Positions 12,185 to 24,179 are shown, numbered from the stretch's first letter. The stretch is DNA of 64,000 nucleotides from Euptelea pleiosperma (GCA_035048495.1 CM068542.1:38283109-38347108), one strand, 5' to 3'. The notes: generated from the letters alone by a model not told the origin. Made by a program: numbers and translations.

Positions 12185-12335
12185 CCACTATGCAATTGAC
12201 CGTTGGATTCAAGAAATTCACGGTCACGAAGCAAGACTATTTTACTTTTGCAAAAGTTGTTGCCTCCTAGACCGTGAATCTCTTGAATCCAGTGGTCATT
12301 GGACTCAACCGTATGCATTTTTGTCCGGTTATCTG
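12185..12335. repeat. Short hairpin element
   Basis: TGACCGTTGGATTCAAGAAAT and ACGGTCACGAAG on the left pair with TAGACCGTGAATC and CTTGAATCCAGTGGTCA on the right. No coding role is supported, although overlapping reading frames exist on both strands. Confidence 0.5.
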
Positions 12336-12426
12336 TGGGATAGCATTGTAGGTATGTCTGCAATGATCCCTGTAGGCCATTAACATATACAAAAACAAAT
12401 ACATTTGTGTACATGCCAGACATGTG

Positions 12427-12680
12427 GGCCCTGCTTGGTTCGCTGCATTTGGTTGCATTTTGCACTCCAGTGCAAATGGAGTGAGTGGCAATGCACCCAC
12501 TTGCCATGGTTTTTGGGCTGCACATGCTTGTATCTATTTTGTCAAGGAGTTTGCAAGGGCTTGGCAACCACTTGCACCCCAGCCCATTTGCATGCCCCTG
12601 GGCCCTAACCAATCATGTGCATTCCAAAAGTTTGGCAAGTGAATGCATTAGCATCCCAGTGCAGCAAACCAAGCAGGGCC
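12427..12680. mobile_element. MITE with GGCCCTGCTTGGTT ends
   Basis: Terminal inverted repeats GGCCCTGCTTGGTTCGCTGC and GCAGCAAACCAAGCAGGGCC, flanked by GTG on both sides (a possible 3-bp target duplication). The ends resemble Tourist/PIF-type plant MITEs. Overlapping open frames on both strands are by-products of the palindromic structure. Confidence 0.65.
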
Positions 12681-12997
12681 GTGGTCTTATGCTCATTGCT
12701 CGGAATTATGGAAACATGAGGCCTCCTCTTCAATTGTTCTCATCCTGTAGTTGCGAACTATTCAAAACAATTATAACCATCAGATGAAGAGAAATAATCC
12801 AAGTCAATGCTGCATTTCAGGCCATTGCTCATTCCAAGTGTGGATTTAACATCTGACGGTGTAGATCAATAACTATATATCCTTATGAGCATGATCTACC
12901 TCACTACAAATTCATTATGCAAAATAAAGTGATCATCAACGGTTAAGAGTGGTCAAGAAACAGTGATTGTGTGGACTAACATGGAGACGGTCCAAAT

Positions 12998-13195
12998 CAA
13001 CAATCCCATTCCCACGTGTACGGATTGGACTGCAAAGCTTAAGAAGTGCGTCACATACCTTATCTTCGCTCCCGAGAAAATAAATAGTAACTAAGGAGTT
13101 TCATAGATTGATGGTGGTCATGAGGTTATCTATAATTGTAAATATCGAAGCACGTGCTTATATTCAGAGTTAGAAGACTTGGAAGTTGGAACTTG
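12998..13195. repeat. Segment duplicated at 1,240-1,460
   Basis: See the partner copy. Shared words ACGTGTACGGATTGGACTGC and AGAAGACTTGGAAGT. It marks the left border of the duplicated unit that ends with gene B. Confidence 0.65.
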
Positions 13196-13199
13196 GAAC

Positions 13200-14335
13200 C
13201 ATGGTTCGAAGTCTCGCACGATCCCGAGTCAATTCGGGCGATATTGGATCAGCCTCGATGCCTTTCGAGACACAAACAAGGCATAGCTCAGATCGCAGAG
13301 CATCAGTGGGCTCGTTGAGTCAACTCGGCGATCCATTAAATGGAGCGGTCAGATCGCCCGAGTGGACTCAACTATCCATATCAGGCAAAAATGATGTTAT
13401 ATAAAACATCACGAAAATTAGGTTTTCTTTGCCATTTTCTCCCCCCTTTCGTCCCGAACGCTCTTTCAGCCACCTGCAAACATCTAGATTTCCATTGTTA
13501 AGAAGATTTAAGAAGAAATTTTAAAAAGCTTTAATTTGGGCAAGAAATCCGCCAAAAATATAGGTATTTTACTTTTTTTTTTTTTTTCACGGATCATAAT
13601 ATTGCAAGTATCAAGTCCATTTTAACTTAAGTCAACCACAGCTAAACTAGGGGGGGGGATATAAGGGGGGTATTACTAATTACTTTCAAATTTAAGGGGA
13701 CCCGTGTCAAAAAGGTCAATAGCTCAAACCTAGGTTAGCTTCTTACAAGTTGTTGCTGTTGTCTTTTTCTTTTCATTTTTTAAATAGATACCGAACCGTA
13801 TTATAAGACGGGACTGCAAGATTCTTTTTCCGGTCGGCAAATTTTAATAAAGTTTATGTAGACTTGAGTGCATTTTAGTCTTTTGACTTGCATCTAGGTC
13901 GCAATTTTCAAATTTGTCTCTCTAGATTTAAAAAGATCAGACCTTCCAAAATTGTCGATTAAGTTGCAAAATTTTAAAAACTGCCTCCCAGCATGAATCT
14001 TCGAAAGCTGACATTTCGATTGGAGATTTCTTATTTTGCCACTTTTTCTAAAAAATGCCCCACAAATACAGATATGGACAATTTGATCATTAACAACTGT
14101 TTCACGTTACAATATTTTACTTCTTTTTCTTTTTTTATTTACATTGCATTGTACATGCCTCTCCGCTAATAATTTAAATAATAAGAACTAGTTGGTAGCA
14201 CGTGTTTTGCAAGTGAGTGATTATAGGGACATTTTTGAAAGTGGTGGGAAGGTAGGAATGTTTAAACCAAAAGAGCAATTTTAAAAATACTAGCAAAATA
14301 GGGACAGTTTTAGAATTTTACCGCAGATTATTTTG
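13200..14335. other. Gene-free stretch
   Basis: A short open frame at 13,186-13,404 has no recognisable domain. Poly-T (13,570) and poly-G (13,650) tracts are present. 14,085-14,330 resembles 2,380-2,600. No gene is supported. Confidence 0.4.
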
Positions 14336-14339
14336 GAGG

Positions 14340-14880
14340 GGTAACAAAATTGATGCTAGCTCGACGCTGACAACCGATGTTGAATTCTTGAAATCCACGG
14401 CTGAGCGTGCAAACACCAATAGGGGTCAAAAAAAAGGGGGTCCCCTGAGCCCGAACCTTTGAAAAGGCTTAGGCTCCAGGTTCCCTTTTTCTAACCCCTC
14501 TTGGTGTTCACACACTCAGTCGTGGATTTCAAGAATCCAACGAGGGTTGTCAGCGCCACCAAAAGTGAAAAAGGTGAGGCCAGCAACAACTTCCATTGGA
14601 TTCTTCAAATCCACAACAGAGCATGCGAACACCAATTGGGGTCAGAAAAAAGGGGGTCCCTTGAGCCCAAAAAGTCCCAGGCTCCAAGAACCCCTTTTTC
14701 TGACCCCTCTTGGTGTTCGCATGCTCGGCCGTGGATTTCAAGAATCCAACAACAGTTATCAGCACCACCAAAAGTGAAAAAGGTAATGTCAGCTCGACGA
14801 GGACAACCACCGATTCTTGAAATCCATGGCTGAACATGCGAACACCAAGAGGGGTCAGGAAAATGGGGTCCCCTGTGAGC
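14340..14880. repeat. Tandem hairpins of the GTGTTCG family
   Basis: At least three consecutive hairpin arms share the words GTGGATTTCAAGAATCCAAC, CCAAAAGTGAAAAAGGT and GCGAACACCAA(T/G)(A/T)GGGGTC in alternating orientation, separated by AGGGGGTCCC(C/T)TGAGCCC. The three long reading frames here run through the repeats on both strands and are not genes. Related single hairpins are at 9,235-9,430, 18,175-18,365, 36,415-36,540 and 59,017-59,156. Confidence 0.65.
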
Positions 14881-14921
14881 TTGGAGAGCTAGAAAAATAA
14901 AATTTCGAAGTTAAAAAAGGC

Positions 14922-15690
14922 TTTATGGTGGTGGAGATTAAAAGGTAGCTTTCACGAACGGAATGAAAAAGGCCGAGTAGAAATCGATCAATTTAGGCCA
15001 GGGGGAATTTATTATCAAAAGGATAAAGGTTGGTGTCCGGCTCAACTAGATCTGTCTTTTTGGGTCCAAACGTGGGAAGGTCCTCAAACGATTATCAAAC
15101 GGCTAGGAACCAAGGAGGACGTCCTACGAGTCCATAGGGTCATCCAAAAAGTTTGGACCTTAGAGAAAACCCTTTCTTCAGGATGACATCATCAACTTTC
15201 AGTACAAAAGCTCTGGGAATACTAGCACGACAATAGGAAGGAACCAAGGGGTCGGTGATTATTTAATTAATATAAAAAGAAAAAAAATTGTTATCCGTAG
15301 GCACAACAATTGGATGGTCATGGAAGTTAAACCTAAGGACGACAATAAGAGATAACGGCCGTTAAGAATGATGGTAACAATCTATTAAAAATTGGTAGAT
15401 GGCGTGACCAACGTTTCAAATGCTCGTTAGTGTTGTCGTTCTGATCGTCTGAATCAGAAAAATGGTTAAAATATTGTTATTGTAAAAGTCAAAAAATATC
15501 TTTTCTGATTGAAATATGTGCCAAGTTACAAGCAATCAGCCATTTAAGACATTTCCCAGATGTATTTTCTCCGGAAAACTTTGTGTGCAATCAAACACTC
15601 CTTAAGAGATAACGGTAGGGATGAAAACACAAAGGAGGTGCTAAAACTACCAAACCTTCAACACCCTAGAAATCACCAATCAATCTGATT
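14922..15690. repeat. Upstream block of the A/B lineage, copy before gene B
   Basis: Homologous with indels to 3,706-4,870. It starts CTTTATGGTGGTGGAGATTA and includes GGAACCAAGGAGGACGTC, a GATGG(T)CATGGAAGTT word, GGTAGGGATGAAAA and CACCAATCAATCTGATTTTTCG. It precedes gene B as its counterpart precedes gene A. Confidence 0.7.
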
Positions 15691-16085
15691 TTTCGCGAAT
15701 AGGTGCACCAAGTGGTGGGCCAAACATTCATGGATCAGTAGGATCAAATTTCTTTTTTTTTTTTTTTATGTGGTTGGTAGAGACCGTACATTTTTCCTTG
15801 GACCAAATTGTAAATTCACAAGAGCATCAACATTGAACTATTCGCCCTCATGGACGTATATGGATATAAGAAATGTAACCTTTTATGAAACGTGTCGAAT
15901 GGGAGGTAGGTGCACATCAAAGACCAAAATTCCAGGAAAGCGAGCTACAGATCGAAGATGCCTTTGTGGGGTCAGCCGGTAAGCATTTAGACCATTTGGT
16001 CTCCACTCTCCGTTATAAACTACATGGGCTATGGGCCTATGGCTTATCAATATATAAAAAAAAAACTACATGGGCTACCACTTAT

Positions 16086-16091
16086 TATAAA
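16086..16091 (+). promoter_or_regulatory. TATA box of patatin-like gene B
   Basis: TATAAA within TATTATAAATGG, 93 nt upstream of the ATG at 16,179. Context is conserved with gene A. Confidence 0.6.
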
Positions 16092-16178
16092 TGGTCGATC
16101 ACCTTGGGATGATCCACTTCAATTCCACACAAAAAGTTCTAAGTTTCTTACTTTCTTTCTCTAATTCTATCTGCAACA

Positions 16179-19100
16179 ATGGCGACCCCTGCTAACAGTG
16201 TTGGTGTTAGTCCAAATCCTCCACCTGCAGCAGGTAGGATGATCACGGTTTTGAGCATCGATGGAGGTGGTATTAGAGGCATAATACCGGGAACCATCCT
16301 CGCCTTCCTCGAATCAAAGCTTCAGGTACTACCCCACTTCTAATTTCCATCCATGTAATGCACTAGTATAAGAGAGGGCTAAACATGTTTTTGGGTTATA
16401 GGAATTGGATGGAACGGATGCAAGGCTTGCCGACTACTTCGACGTTGTCGCGGGAACAAGCACAGGGGGGCTAGTGAGTATAATGCTTACGGCTCCCAAT
16501 AAGAACAATCGCCCTCTTTATGCTGCCAAGGACATCAATGGTTTCTACTTAGAGCACTGCCCCAAAATCTTTCCTCAGAGTAGGTGAGTAAAAGAAACAG
16601 GTTCTTCTTAATTGTAAGAAGTTCAGAGTTGAGAGGGATAACAATAGCTCCCCGTTTCCATAAATTACAAGGTAGGATCCAAGTGACACCTTGCAAATTT
16701 TTTTAACCAGCCGACTGGGTATTGAACAAATCGAACCAGTGCATGTTTTTGGGCTCACTGACTGCATGGTTGTTTAGCCCAAGGTTTAAAAGGGGGCGTT
16801 ACTGTGGGGGCGTTACTGTTTTTTCTGTTATAGCAGATTGTAATGCACAGGGGCAAAACTGCAAAATAATGGCGATAAAATTCAAATTTTCAATAAAATT
16901 TAGAACTGAAAATAACTGATGTTTTTTAACAAGTTTTTTTTTCAGAAAATAATGGTCGTTATTTTCGTTATAATAACGGAAAATAACGGCCATAATTTTC
17001 TGAGCGTTAGAATGGTACATAACGTAACGGGGAGGTCCAAATCCGTTACAACGGCCATTTTTCAAACCATGGTTTAGCCCACCCCTTGGTAAATATACAC
17101 CAAAAATCACCTTGATTGGTTATCTCTATCTATTAGAGGGCCTATAAGAACGACATAGACTGCTTACAAAAAAAAAGAATGACATAGACTGCTTACCAAA
17201 AAAAGAATGACATAGATTGGGAGGTCTAGATCATCTTATTTGCTAATTTTTCATGTTCATGATCTCTTAAGTAGGAAAGAAAATGGTGGGTCCACTACCC
17301 CTTTATTGATGCTTATCCCAATGTTGTAGTTTATAATTCAGTGGTTTTCAAGACAAACCCCAAGCTTGTTTGATTATTTATAGCCGTTAGTTTTAGTACT
17401 AAAAAAAAAGGTTGAATCCAACGGCTAGAATCACATATTAAAAATACAAAAATCCAATGATTATAGGTGGGCTAAACATCTATGTGGCCAATGGGCCCAG
17501 ATGCAGCGGTAAGTAACAAAAATGGTGCTGGCTGACACCAAAAGCATGAGCTACAGCTTGTTACATTGTGACCCTTCTACAGGGCAATCATACGGAGCCT
17601 AACGGTATAAATTTGGCCATTCACCGTTTAGGCCTTGTATGATAACTTCAGAAAAGTTTTTAAGATAGGTTTTATAAGTCAAAATGTGTTGACTTGGAAA
17701 ACTTTTATGGGTAAGAATCATTTCCGGAAAACTTTTAAGGGCAAAAACATATACAAAGTAAAATTTAGGGCAATTTTGTAGTACGGCTGTGAAATTCGTG
17801 ATATTCGTAAAATCCCTGTAGTTTAATTTTGTTGCATTTCCCCCCTTGACTGTAGCTTTTCGTCTTTGACCCTAAACGGCCTTCACTATTTAAAATTACC
17901 AAAATTTGCTCACGGAGCAAATTATTTTTCTCAAACTCGTCTTTTTTTTCTTTATTTAAACGAGACAGAGACCTCCATACATCTTTTTTCTCTATGGTTG
18001 CCCTGAGATAAGTTTTCTAGAAATGATTCCTGTCCATTAAATGTACATAAAAGTTTTCTGTATCAAAACTTTTTTATGTGAGAAAATTAATAGATAGAAA
18101 ACATTTCTGTTGTTACCATAGAGGGCCTAAAAGAAAAGAAAAGAGTTGTCAGAAAATGAAGAGAGCTAATGGTTTTCCTGACCCTTCTCGGGAATCGTGT
18201 TCTTGGTCGATGATTCCGAGCATCCAACGGTGGTTGATAGCACTGAGCTGGCATCACTTTTTGCAGCACTATCAACCACCGTTGGATTCTCAAAATCCTC
18301 GGTCGAGAACACAACTCGACTCCGAGAGGGGGGCAGAAAAAGGTGCCGGGGGCTCCTAAGCCTGACCTTTTTGAAAATCACTCTTTATAATTTTTTTATG
18401 ACAATTTCTTTTGACATTTTCTGATTGATGAATGGTTGGTTCAAGCAGCAAGGGTTTCATCAGTTCGGCAGTGGGCTTGTTCAATGTGGCCACAGGACCC
18501 AAATATGACGGAAAATACCTACGGTCCTTAGTAAAAGACCTGCTCGGTGACACCACGATCGACAAAACTCTTACAAATGTGGTCATCCCAGCTTTCGACG
18601 TCAAGCTCCTTCAACCCACTGTATTCACAACCATTGAGGTATGATTGAGATACCATCAATTCTTTTTCTCAATATTTTAAATCTGCAATCCAACGGTTGT
18701 TACTTATAAACCATTACAGGCAAAAACTGATGTCTCTAAGAATGCTCGATTATCGGACGTCTGCATCAGCACCTCCGCGGCTCCCACATATCTCCCAGCA
18801 CATTACTTCGAAACAAAAGACTCCAACGGAAACACTCGGACATTCGACCTTGTTGATGGTGGGGTTGCAGCAAATAACCCGGTAACATCACTTAAGCGGC
18901 TCCGCGCACTTGACACAACCCCCAACAATCCTGTTATTTAAAAAGATTTCATAATTTTGAAATCAAATTTGATCTCAAAATTATTATTTATGTAACTAAC
19001 TAACTAATTAACTGTTAACTGTTAACCGATGCTAAAAAAAAAAAACTTTTGCTCCAAACAAAATGATCGTGTAACTAACTAATTAACTAACTCTCTGCAG

Positions 19101-20116
19101 ACATTACTGGCCATGAGCCATATAGCGAGGGAGATTCTGATGCACAACCCGAATTTCTCCCCTATCAATCCAATGGATAGCACCAGGTTCCTAATCATCT
19201 CTATCGGGACAGGAATCGCTAAGCTTGAGGAGAAATACAACGCGGGTTTAGCCTCTAAGTGGGGTTTGCTTGGATGGGCATACAATAATGGATCCACACC
19301 CTTGATTGACGTTTTCAGCCATGCAAGTTCAGATGTGGTTGACATTCATGCGTCGGTTCTCTTCGAATCCGGCAATGTCAAGAAGAACTATCTCCGCATT
19401 CAGGTACCAAGCTATGATGATCTATTTGATTTTGTGTCAATTTAGTCTGAGTCTGACTGTTTGACCATTAAATGTGGATATGATCTTACACACTCTAGAA
19501 GTAATAAATTCAACTGTTGCACGCCTACATCCCATCAATGCTGGTCAGGATCACATTGGACCCCACCACAAAATTCCATGTGGCACACACACACACACAC
19601 ATAAAATTAATCAGCCTTATTGGTGATTTTTAGCCACTGGATTTGAACTTGTGGTTTTCAAATTATAAAGTTACCAATCACGAAAAAATTCAGGAATGAA
19701 GGCTTACCTGGTCCCAAGAGTACACTAAAACAAATAGAATTTGAATCTTAACATATAACATGTATAATGACTTCATAATATACATGGGGCTATGACATTA
19801 GTGTCCTATTGTTATCATGTTGTTTGATGTAAAGTTGTAGGTTTGAAATGACCTAATTAACCTTGTGGTGGATGATTAGGATGACACATTGACAGGAAAT
19901 GCCTCATCAACTGACATTGCAACGAAGGAGAACCTGCTAAATTTGGTGCAGATTGGGAAGGATCTACTTAAGAAGCCAGTATCGAGGGTGAATTTGGAGT
20001 CAGGCAAGTTCCAAGAGGTTCATGGAGAGGGCACCAATGAAGAGGCCCTTGGTCGGTTCGCCAAGTTGCTCTCAGATGAACGCAAGCTCCGGAAGGCTAC
20101 AGTGTCTGCTCTGTGA
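16179..20116 (+). CDS. PLP2: Patatin-like protein 2 (acyl hydrolase), gene B
   Basis: Predicted 406-aa patatin-like lipid acyl hydrolase, the sister copy of gene A. CDS exons are 16179-16325, 16402-16583, 18449-18638, 18720-18881, 19101-19403 and 19880-20116. The exon-2/3 junction splits a Ser codon (AG|C), giving [10 protein letters not shown] where A has PQSGNGFLSS. DGGGIRG, GTSTG (Ser69) and VDGG (Asp219) are intact. Relative to A the N-terminus lacks two residues. No signal peptide is seen. Intron 2 is 1,865 nt and carries an R2 foldback split by a MULE-like MITE plus another hairpin; intron 5 is 476 nt and has a (CA)n tract at about 19,580. AATAAA is at 20,237-20,242. Family role is lipid deacylation linked to stress and defence; a specific substrate cannot be read from sequence. 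Confidence 0.93.
16780..17070. mobile_element. MULE-like MITE (AACGG-rich) with 9-bp target duplication
   Basis: Ends CAAGGTTTAAAAGG and TTTTTCAAACCAT form short inverted repeats. Flanks TGTTTAGCC (16,771-16,779) and GGTTTAGCC (17,071-17,079) match at 8 of 9 positions, a Mutator-type target duplication. The interior is rich in AATAACGG and its complement. A second copy with a perfect 9-bp duplication is at 56,917-57,261. Confidence 0.75.
17148..17222. repeat. Short tandem repeat, about 30-nt unit
   Basis: Unit AGAA(C/T)GACATAGA(C/T)TG(C/G) followed by CTTAC and an A-run occurs 2.5 times in intron 2 of gene B. Confidence 0.7.
18175..18365. repeat. Hairpin element in intron 2 of gene B
   Basis: CATCCAACGGTGGTTGATAG on the left pairs with CTATCAACCACCGTTGGATT on the right. 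Outer arms carry TCTCGGGAATCGTGTTCT and its inverse AGAACACAACTCGACTCCGAGA. Same style as the hairpins at 14.3-14.9 kb. Confidence 0.7.
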
Positions 20117-20779
20117 CAAATTTGCTAATAATGTAAAAGAAAATCCAAACACAAATTCTCTCTTCTTCTTTGTGTCTTGTCTACGTAGATAGAAGGAGAA
20201 ACTTAGCTTCTTGCTTTACTTCTCTGATCAAGAGCTAATAAAACTCTCTTAAGTATCAAAGTATTTTTAATTAGTTGGGGTAGTATTTTTCCTAAGATGA
20301 GAAACACTTTCTTTGAGGACATGGGGTTTAGGTTTGAGACACTTATAAAGTGAGAGTTGTGTGTTTCATTGTATCTTTTATTAGTATTTTTCTTTCTTTT
20401 CCTGTGTCCTTTTTGAGATATTCTCAATCTCTTTCCTTCTTCATACATTTGCTTGGATTTATAAAAAAAAAAAGTGAGTTGATTTATTTTAGATCGTTGA
20501 TTGGGATACTCTACTTAATAGGATAGACGACAGGAGTGGTATAAGTAATACATTGACATCCATATCATCCATTAGTGAGACCAAAAAAGAGGTCTACACC
20601 CTTCTTGTCGGGTTCAAAAGAGGCCCACACACTTTTCTACTTGAGGACTCATAGAGCATAAGCCTATGAGGCAAACAGATGCCCACACACATATTGGTCC
20701 AATGAGACCTTTTTTCCGGATTAAAATCAAATAGGTTTCGATCTAACCTTAATCAAAGATCTCTGAGATTATATCCCAC

Positions 20780-21030
20780 GTGGTAACCACCTTCTTTCAT
20801 TGGCGAGCACGGACATCAAAGTTTGATCAAAGTAATTCAACTATCTTAGAATATTCAAAATGATAACAACATTCTTTAACGAGACTCGATTTCAGCAAAC
20901 TGATCACGACGATCATTGTTTCTCAATTCCCATGAGTTTGAAGAAGAATATTAGAGTATCACATTATAATAAATTGTGATGAGATGCACAATATCATTAT
21001 TGGTGTATCTCATCACGATTCTCTACATGA
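20780..21030 (-). repeat. Inverted relative of the intron-5 insertion of genes D and E
   Basis: TAACCACCTTCTTTCATTGG here is the reverse complement of the AATGAAAGAAGGTGGT word in gene D intron 5. GATCACGACGATCATTG and GGTGTATCTCATCACGA also have inverted counterparts there. It is a dispersed element of unresolved class downstream of gene B, on the opposite strand. Confidence 0.6.
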
Positions 21031-21515
21031 TCCCCCATATCAATTATACTAAGATATTAGATTTGATTTAAATTAATTTCTATATTTAGATTTTGCCATT
21101 ATCTATATATATAAACCTATTAAGGTCAATGTAATAATCATCTAAGTTTTATAAATAATATTAATATATTTTCTTATAAAATATGCATGATCTCCAAGTG
21201 GGCATATATATGAGTTGGCATGCCATGTTTATTGTCCTGGCAAATCGGACTCTTATCCAATTACGAAATCCTATTGATGGCTATATAGCAAAGTCAATAA
21301 TACAAAGGACAATTATGGGCTTAAAAATTTAATATAGAGAGATGCCTGGAACATGTTTTGGCATTAAATAATAAAGAACGACCTTAAAAATTAAATTAGG
21401 GTTGCCGCATATTAAGCTTCTACATGTGAGCTGAGAGATTTTTCTATTCCACATCAGTGCCAGTAGAGTCTCTCATTGATGGGCAACCTCTCAGAAAAGG
21501 GTATGAGTGGGACCG

Positions 21516-21524
21516 GACGTGGAC
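21516..21524 (+). promoter_or_regulatory. ACGTGG motif upstream of gene C
   Basis: GACGTGGAC within GGACGTGGACAAGGGCACAT. The surrounding block is conserved upstream of D, E and F. The core matches plant bZIP-type ACGT elements; function is inferred only. Confidence 0.4.
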
Positions 21525-21724
21525 AAGGGCACATGTTTCACAAGGCCAATCCCGAGTGGCGTATCAGGTGGTTGGCCTGGATTAGCCACATCAGCCTCCA
21601 CATGGCAAGAAAAAGGGTGTCGATCAATCCAGCTGTCTGTACCGAGGAACACATACCAATAAGGGCACATGCATCTTCCTTCCATGATGTGGGCATGCAT
21701 CTTCCTCCCATGATGTGGGCATCG

Positions 21725-21758
21725 AAGAGCTAAGCATGTTTTTCTTATTTAAAGGCCA
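21725..21758 (+). promoter_or_regulatory. Conserved C-F promoter block, gene C copy
   Basis: AAGAGCTAAGCATGTTTTTC continuing TTATTTAAAGGCCA. The same block is at 45,125-45,160 (E) and 52,238-52,277 (F, with a TAAT insertion); in D it is split by a 1.19-kb element. It lies about 190 nt before the start codon. Confidence 0.5.
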
Positions 21759-21843
21759 ACAAGTGGATCAGATGTGATAAGAAGTACGCATTAATGTCAA
21801 TAAATCAAAAGACCACGAGCTACATGATGAGCTGTTCATTTGC

Positions 21844-21851
21844 TATTAATA
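21844..21851 (+). promoter_or_regulatory. Altered TATA box of gene C
   Basis: TATTAATA lies where D, E and F have TATAAATA in the same context (followed by CTAATTCTC in D and E). One substitution has changed the third-to-fourth A/T arrangement, which may weaken the core promoter. Effect inferred. Confidence 0.5.
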
Positions 21852-21945
21852 CTAATTCTCTTGGCCACCTTTTAATAGCTTCTCCCATTTGATTTCTACG
21901 TACTACAAATTAGTCAAGGATTCTCCTTCTCTTACAACAATAACA

Positions 21946-23778
21946 ATGGCGACTGATCAAAACAACAATGTTGCTAATGGAAGTGTAGATACTCTACCTC
22001 CACCTGCAACAGGCAAACTGGTGACGGTGTTGAGCATTGATGGAGGCGGTATAAGAGGCATCATTCCAGGAACCATTCTCGCTTTCCTCGAATCTAAGCT
22101 CCAGGTGATGATCCATCGACAAACCAACCTCAGTTCTGCTTGAAGTTTTTGTTCATGTATTTTGCCTAGATATATGGTTGGTTGGTAATAGGAACTTGAT
22201 GGAGAGGATGCAAGGATTGCAGACTACTTCGACCTCATCGCAGGAACGAGTACAGGAGGGCTAGTAACCGCCATGATTACAGCTCCCAATAAGAATAATC
22301 GCCCACTTTACGCAGCTAAGGACATCAAAGACTTCTACCTAGAACACAGCCCGAAGATCTTCCCTCAGAATGCGTAAGTAGGAAGAAAATTAAGGATCCT
22401 CCTTGACCTTTTTGAGTCTTTATTGCACCACACACTACATAGCCTTACACCAAGTAGTATGTGTTGGGGCAGACACATACCAGTGTATGTGTTGTTTAGT
22501 CCTACCAATCGGATCTCCTATGCCTAAAAATGACTTGAGTGACTTCATTTGGTATGGATGACTGAATTTTTGTCTAAAAAACAGGAAAACCATCATTTTG
22601 GGTCCAATAAAGAGCATGTTCGGGGCAATCGCGGGACCTAAGTATAATGGCAAGTACCTACACTCAAAAGTGAAAGAGCTGCTTGAAGACACAAAGCTCC
22701 ATCAAACCCTAACAAATGTCGTCATTCCAACTTTCGATATCAAGCTCCTTCAACCCTTCATCTTCTCCACACATGAGGTATATATATACAGACCTTCACA
22801 TAATTGAATAATGGTTTTTGCACTGTTATGAGAGCAGTAGTTATTCAATCGCGCGACTTAATGTCTTAAGTTTCGCACACCATTATCTTAATAATCATGT
22901 CTATCATACATACAGGCCAGAATGGACTCATCGAAGAACCCTCTACTCTCCGACATCTGCATCGGCACCTCTGCGGCTCCCACATATCTTCCAGCTCATT
23001 ACTTCGACACCGAAGACTCTAATGGAAATTATCGGTCCTTCCACCTCATTGACGGAGGTGTTTGTGCAAATAATCCTGTAAGCCAAATACATAGACATTC
23101 TTTCACTCAATCGACAACTTCAGTTTAGTCACAGAAGGCTAGAACTAAATATAACTATAACTGCGCAGACACTTATGGCCATGAGCCATGTTTCGAAGGA
23201 GATTATTATGAAGAACCCGGATTTCGACAAGATCAAGCCTATGGACTGCAGAAAATTCCTGGTCATTTCCCTAGGCACAGGATCAGCGAAGCAGGAAGAG
23301 AAATTCAATGCTGTTGCTGCCGCCAAGTGGGGGGTGTTTGGGTGGCTGTACAACAGTGGCTCAACTCCGTTGATCGATAGTTTCATCCATGCCAGTTCTG
23401 ATGTTGTTGACATACACACCAGTGTTCTCTTCCAAGCACTCAACTCAGAGAAGAACTATCTTCGAATTCAGGTAGAACCAAGTTTAATTATTTGTAACTA
23501 GCGCTTCAATGACTAGATATTCATTGTTGGATGTCAAACAGGATGACACGTTGACGGGCGATGCCTCGTCGGTCGACATTTCGACTAGCGAAAACCTACT
23601 AAATCTTGTGCAGATTGCCAAGGAGCTCTTGAAGAAACCGATTTCAAGGGTGAATTTGGAGACAGGGAAGTATGAGGAGCTTAACGGAGAAGGAACGAAT
23701 GAAGACGCCCTCACTCGCTTCGCCAAGCTGCTCTCCAACGAACGTAGGCTTCGACAGGGAAACCCACTTCACCATTGA
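21946..23778 (+). CDS. PLP2: Patatin-like protein 2 (acyl hydrolase), gene C
   Basis: Predicted 411-aa patatin-like lipid acyl hydrolase, and the most compact copy. CDS exons are 21946-22104, 22192-22373, 22585-22777, 22916-23077, 23169-23471 and 23542-23778. An in-frame ATG 57 nt upstream exists, but the [12 protein letters not shown] start is shared with gene D and sits in a better context. DGGGIRG, GTSTG (Ser73) and IDGG (Asp224) are present. Exon 3 is of the [10 protein letters not shown] type, distinct from A and B. After the catalytic Asp it has GVCANNP where all other copies have GVAANNP. Introns are short and free of large insertions; intron 5 is only 70 nt. The TATA box differs by one substitution from D-F. 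No signal peptide. Likely functional enzyme; expression uncertain. Confidence 0.93.
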
Positions 23779-24179
23779 CAAATTTGGCATATACCCATGT
23801 CATTTGAGACAACTTTTTGTTGACTTTTTTCAATTCGAACAAGTCTTCAAGATGCAATTACACAAATTTCTGTTATATGTCAATAACGAAATTCGAAATT
23901 CCTGAAATTAAATGTTCCTGAAATTCCAAATTCCAAATTCCAAATGCCAAAGAAAAATAACATGTCAATAACGAATATAACGATGCTTGCTGTCAATAAG
24001 GTGTGAAAAGTTACATGGGCCTCAAGCTTGGGCCCATCTACTTGTAAGCCAAGTTATATATTATATATTAATTTTTGGGTTTTACAACTTTTTTTTTTTT
24101 TTTTTTTTGTTTTGTTTTGTGCTCCAGTCACTTTCAATCCGCGAGTCGATTAGTGACCCTACTTAACGCACTTTTCTGG

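Larger units (their letters stand above)
16740..17575. repeat. R2 foldback interrupted by a nested element
   Basis: Left arm GACTGCATGGTTGTTTAGCCC stops at 16,779 and resumes at 17,071 (GGTTTAGCCCACCCCTTGG). The right arm runs to TGGGCTAAACATCTATGTGG and the outer GCTTGTTACATTGTGACCC. The interruption is the AACGG-rich element, so R2 is the older insertion. All of it lies in intron 2 of gene B. Confidence 0.7.

Noticed and set aside
12037..12787. Cluster of overlapping long reading frames on both strands (up to 191 codons)
   Set aside because: They coincide with palindromic elements (hairpin at 12,185-12,335 and MITE at 12,427-12,680). Both strands stay open because of the inverted repeats, and no domain is recognisable.
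14501..14837. Three reading frames of 76-110 codons
   Set aside because: They run through tandem copies of the GTGTTCG hairpin family and repeat the same peptide words in sense and antisense.
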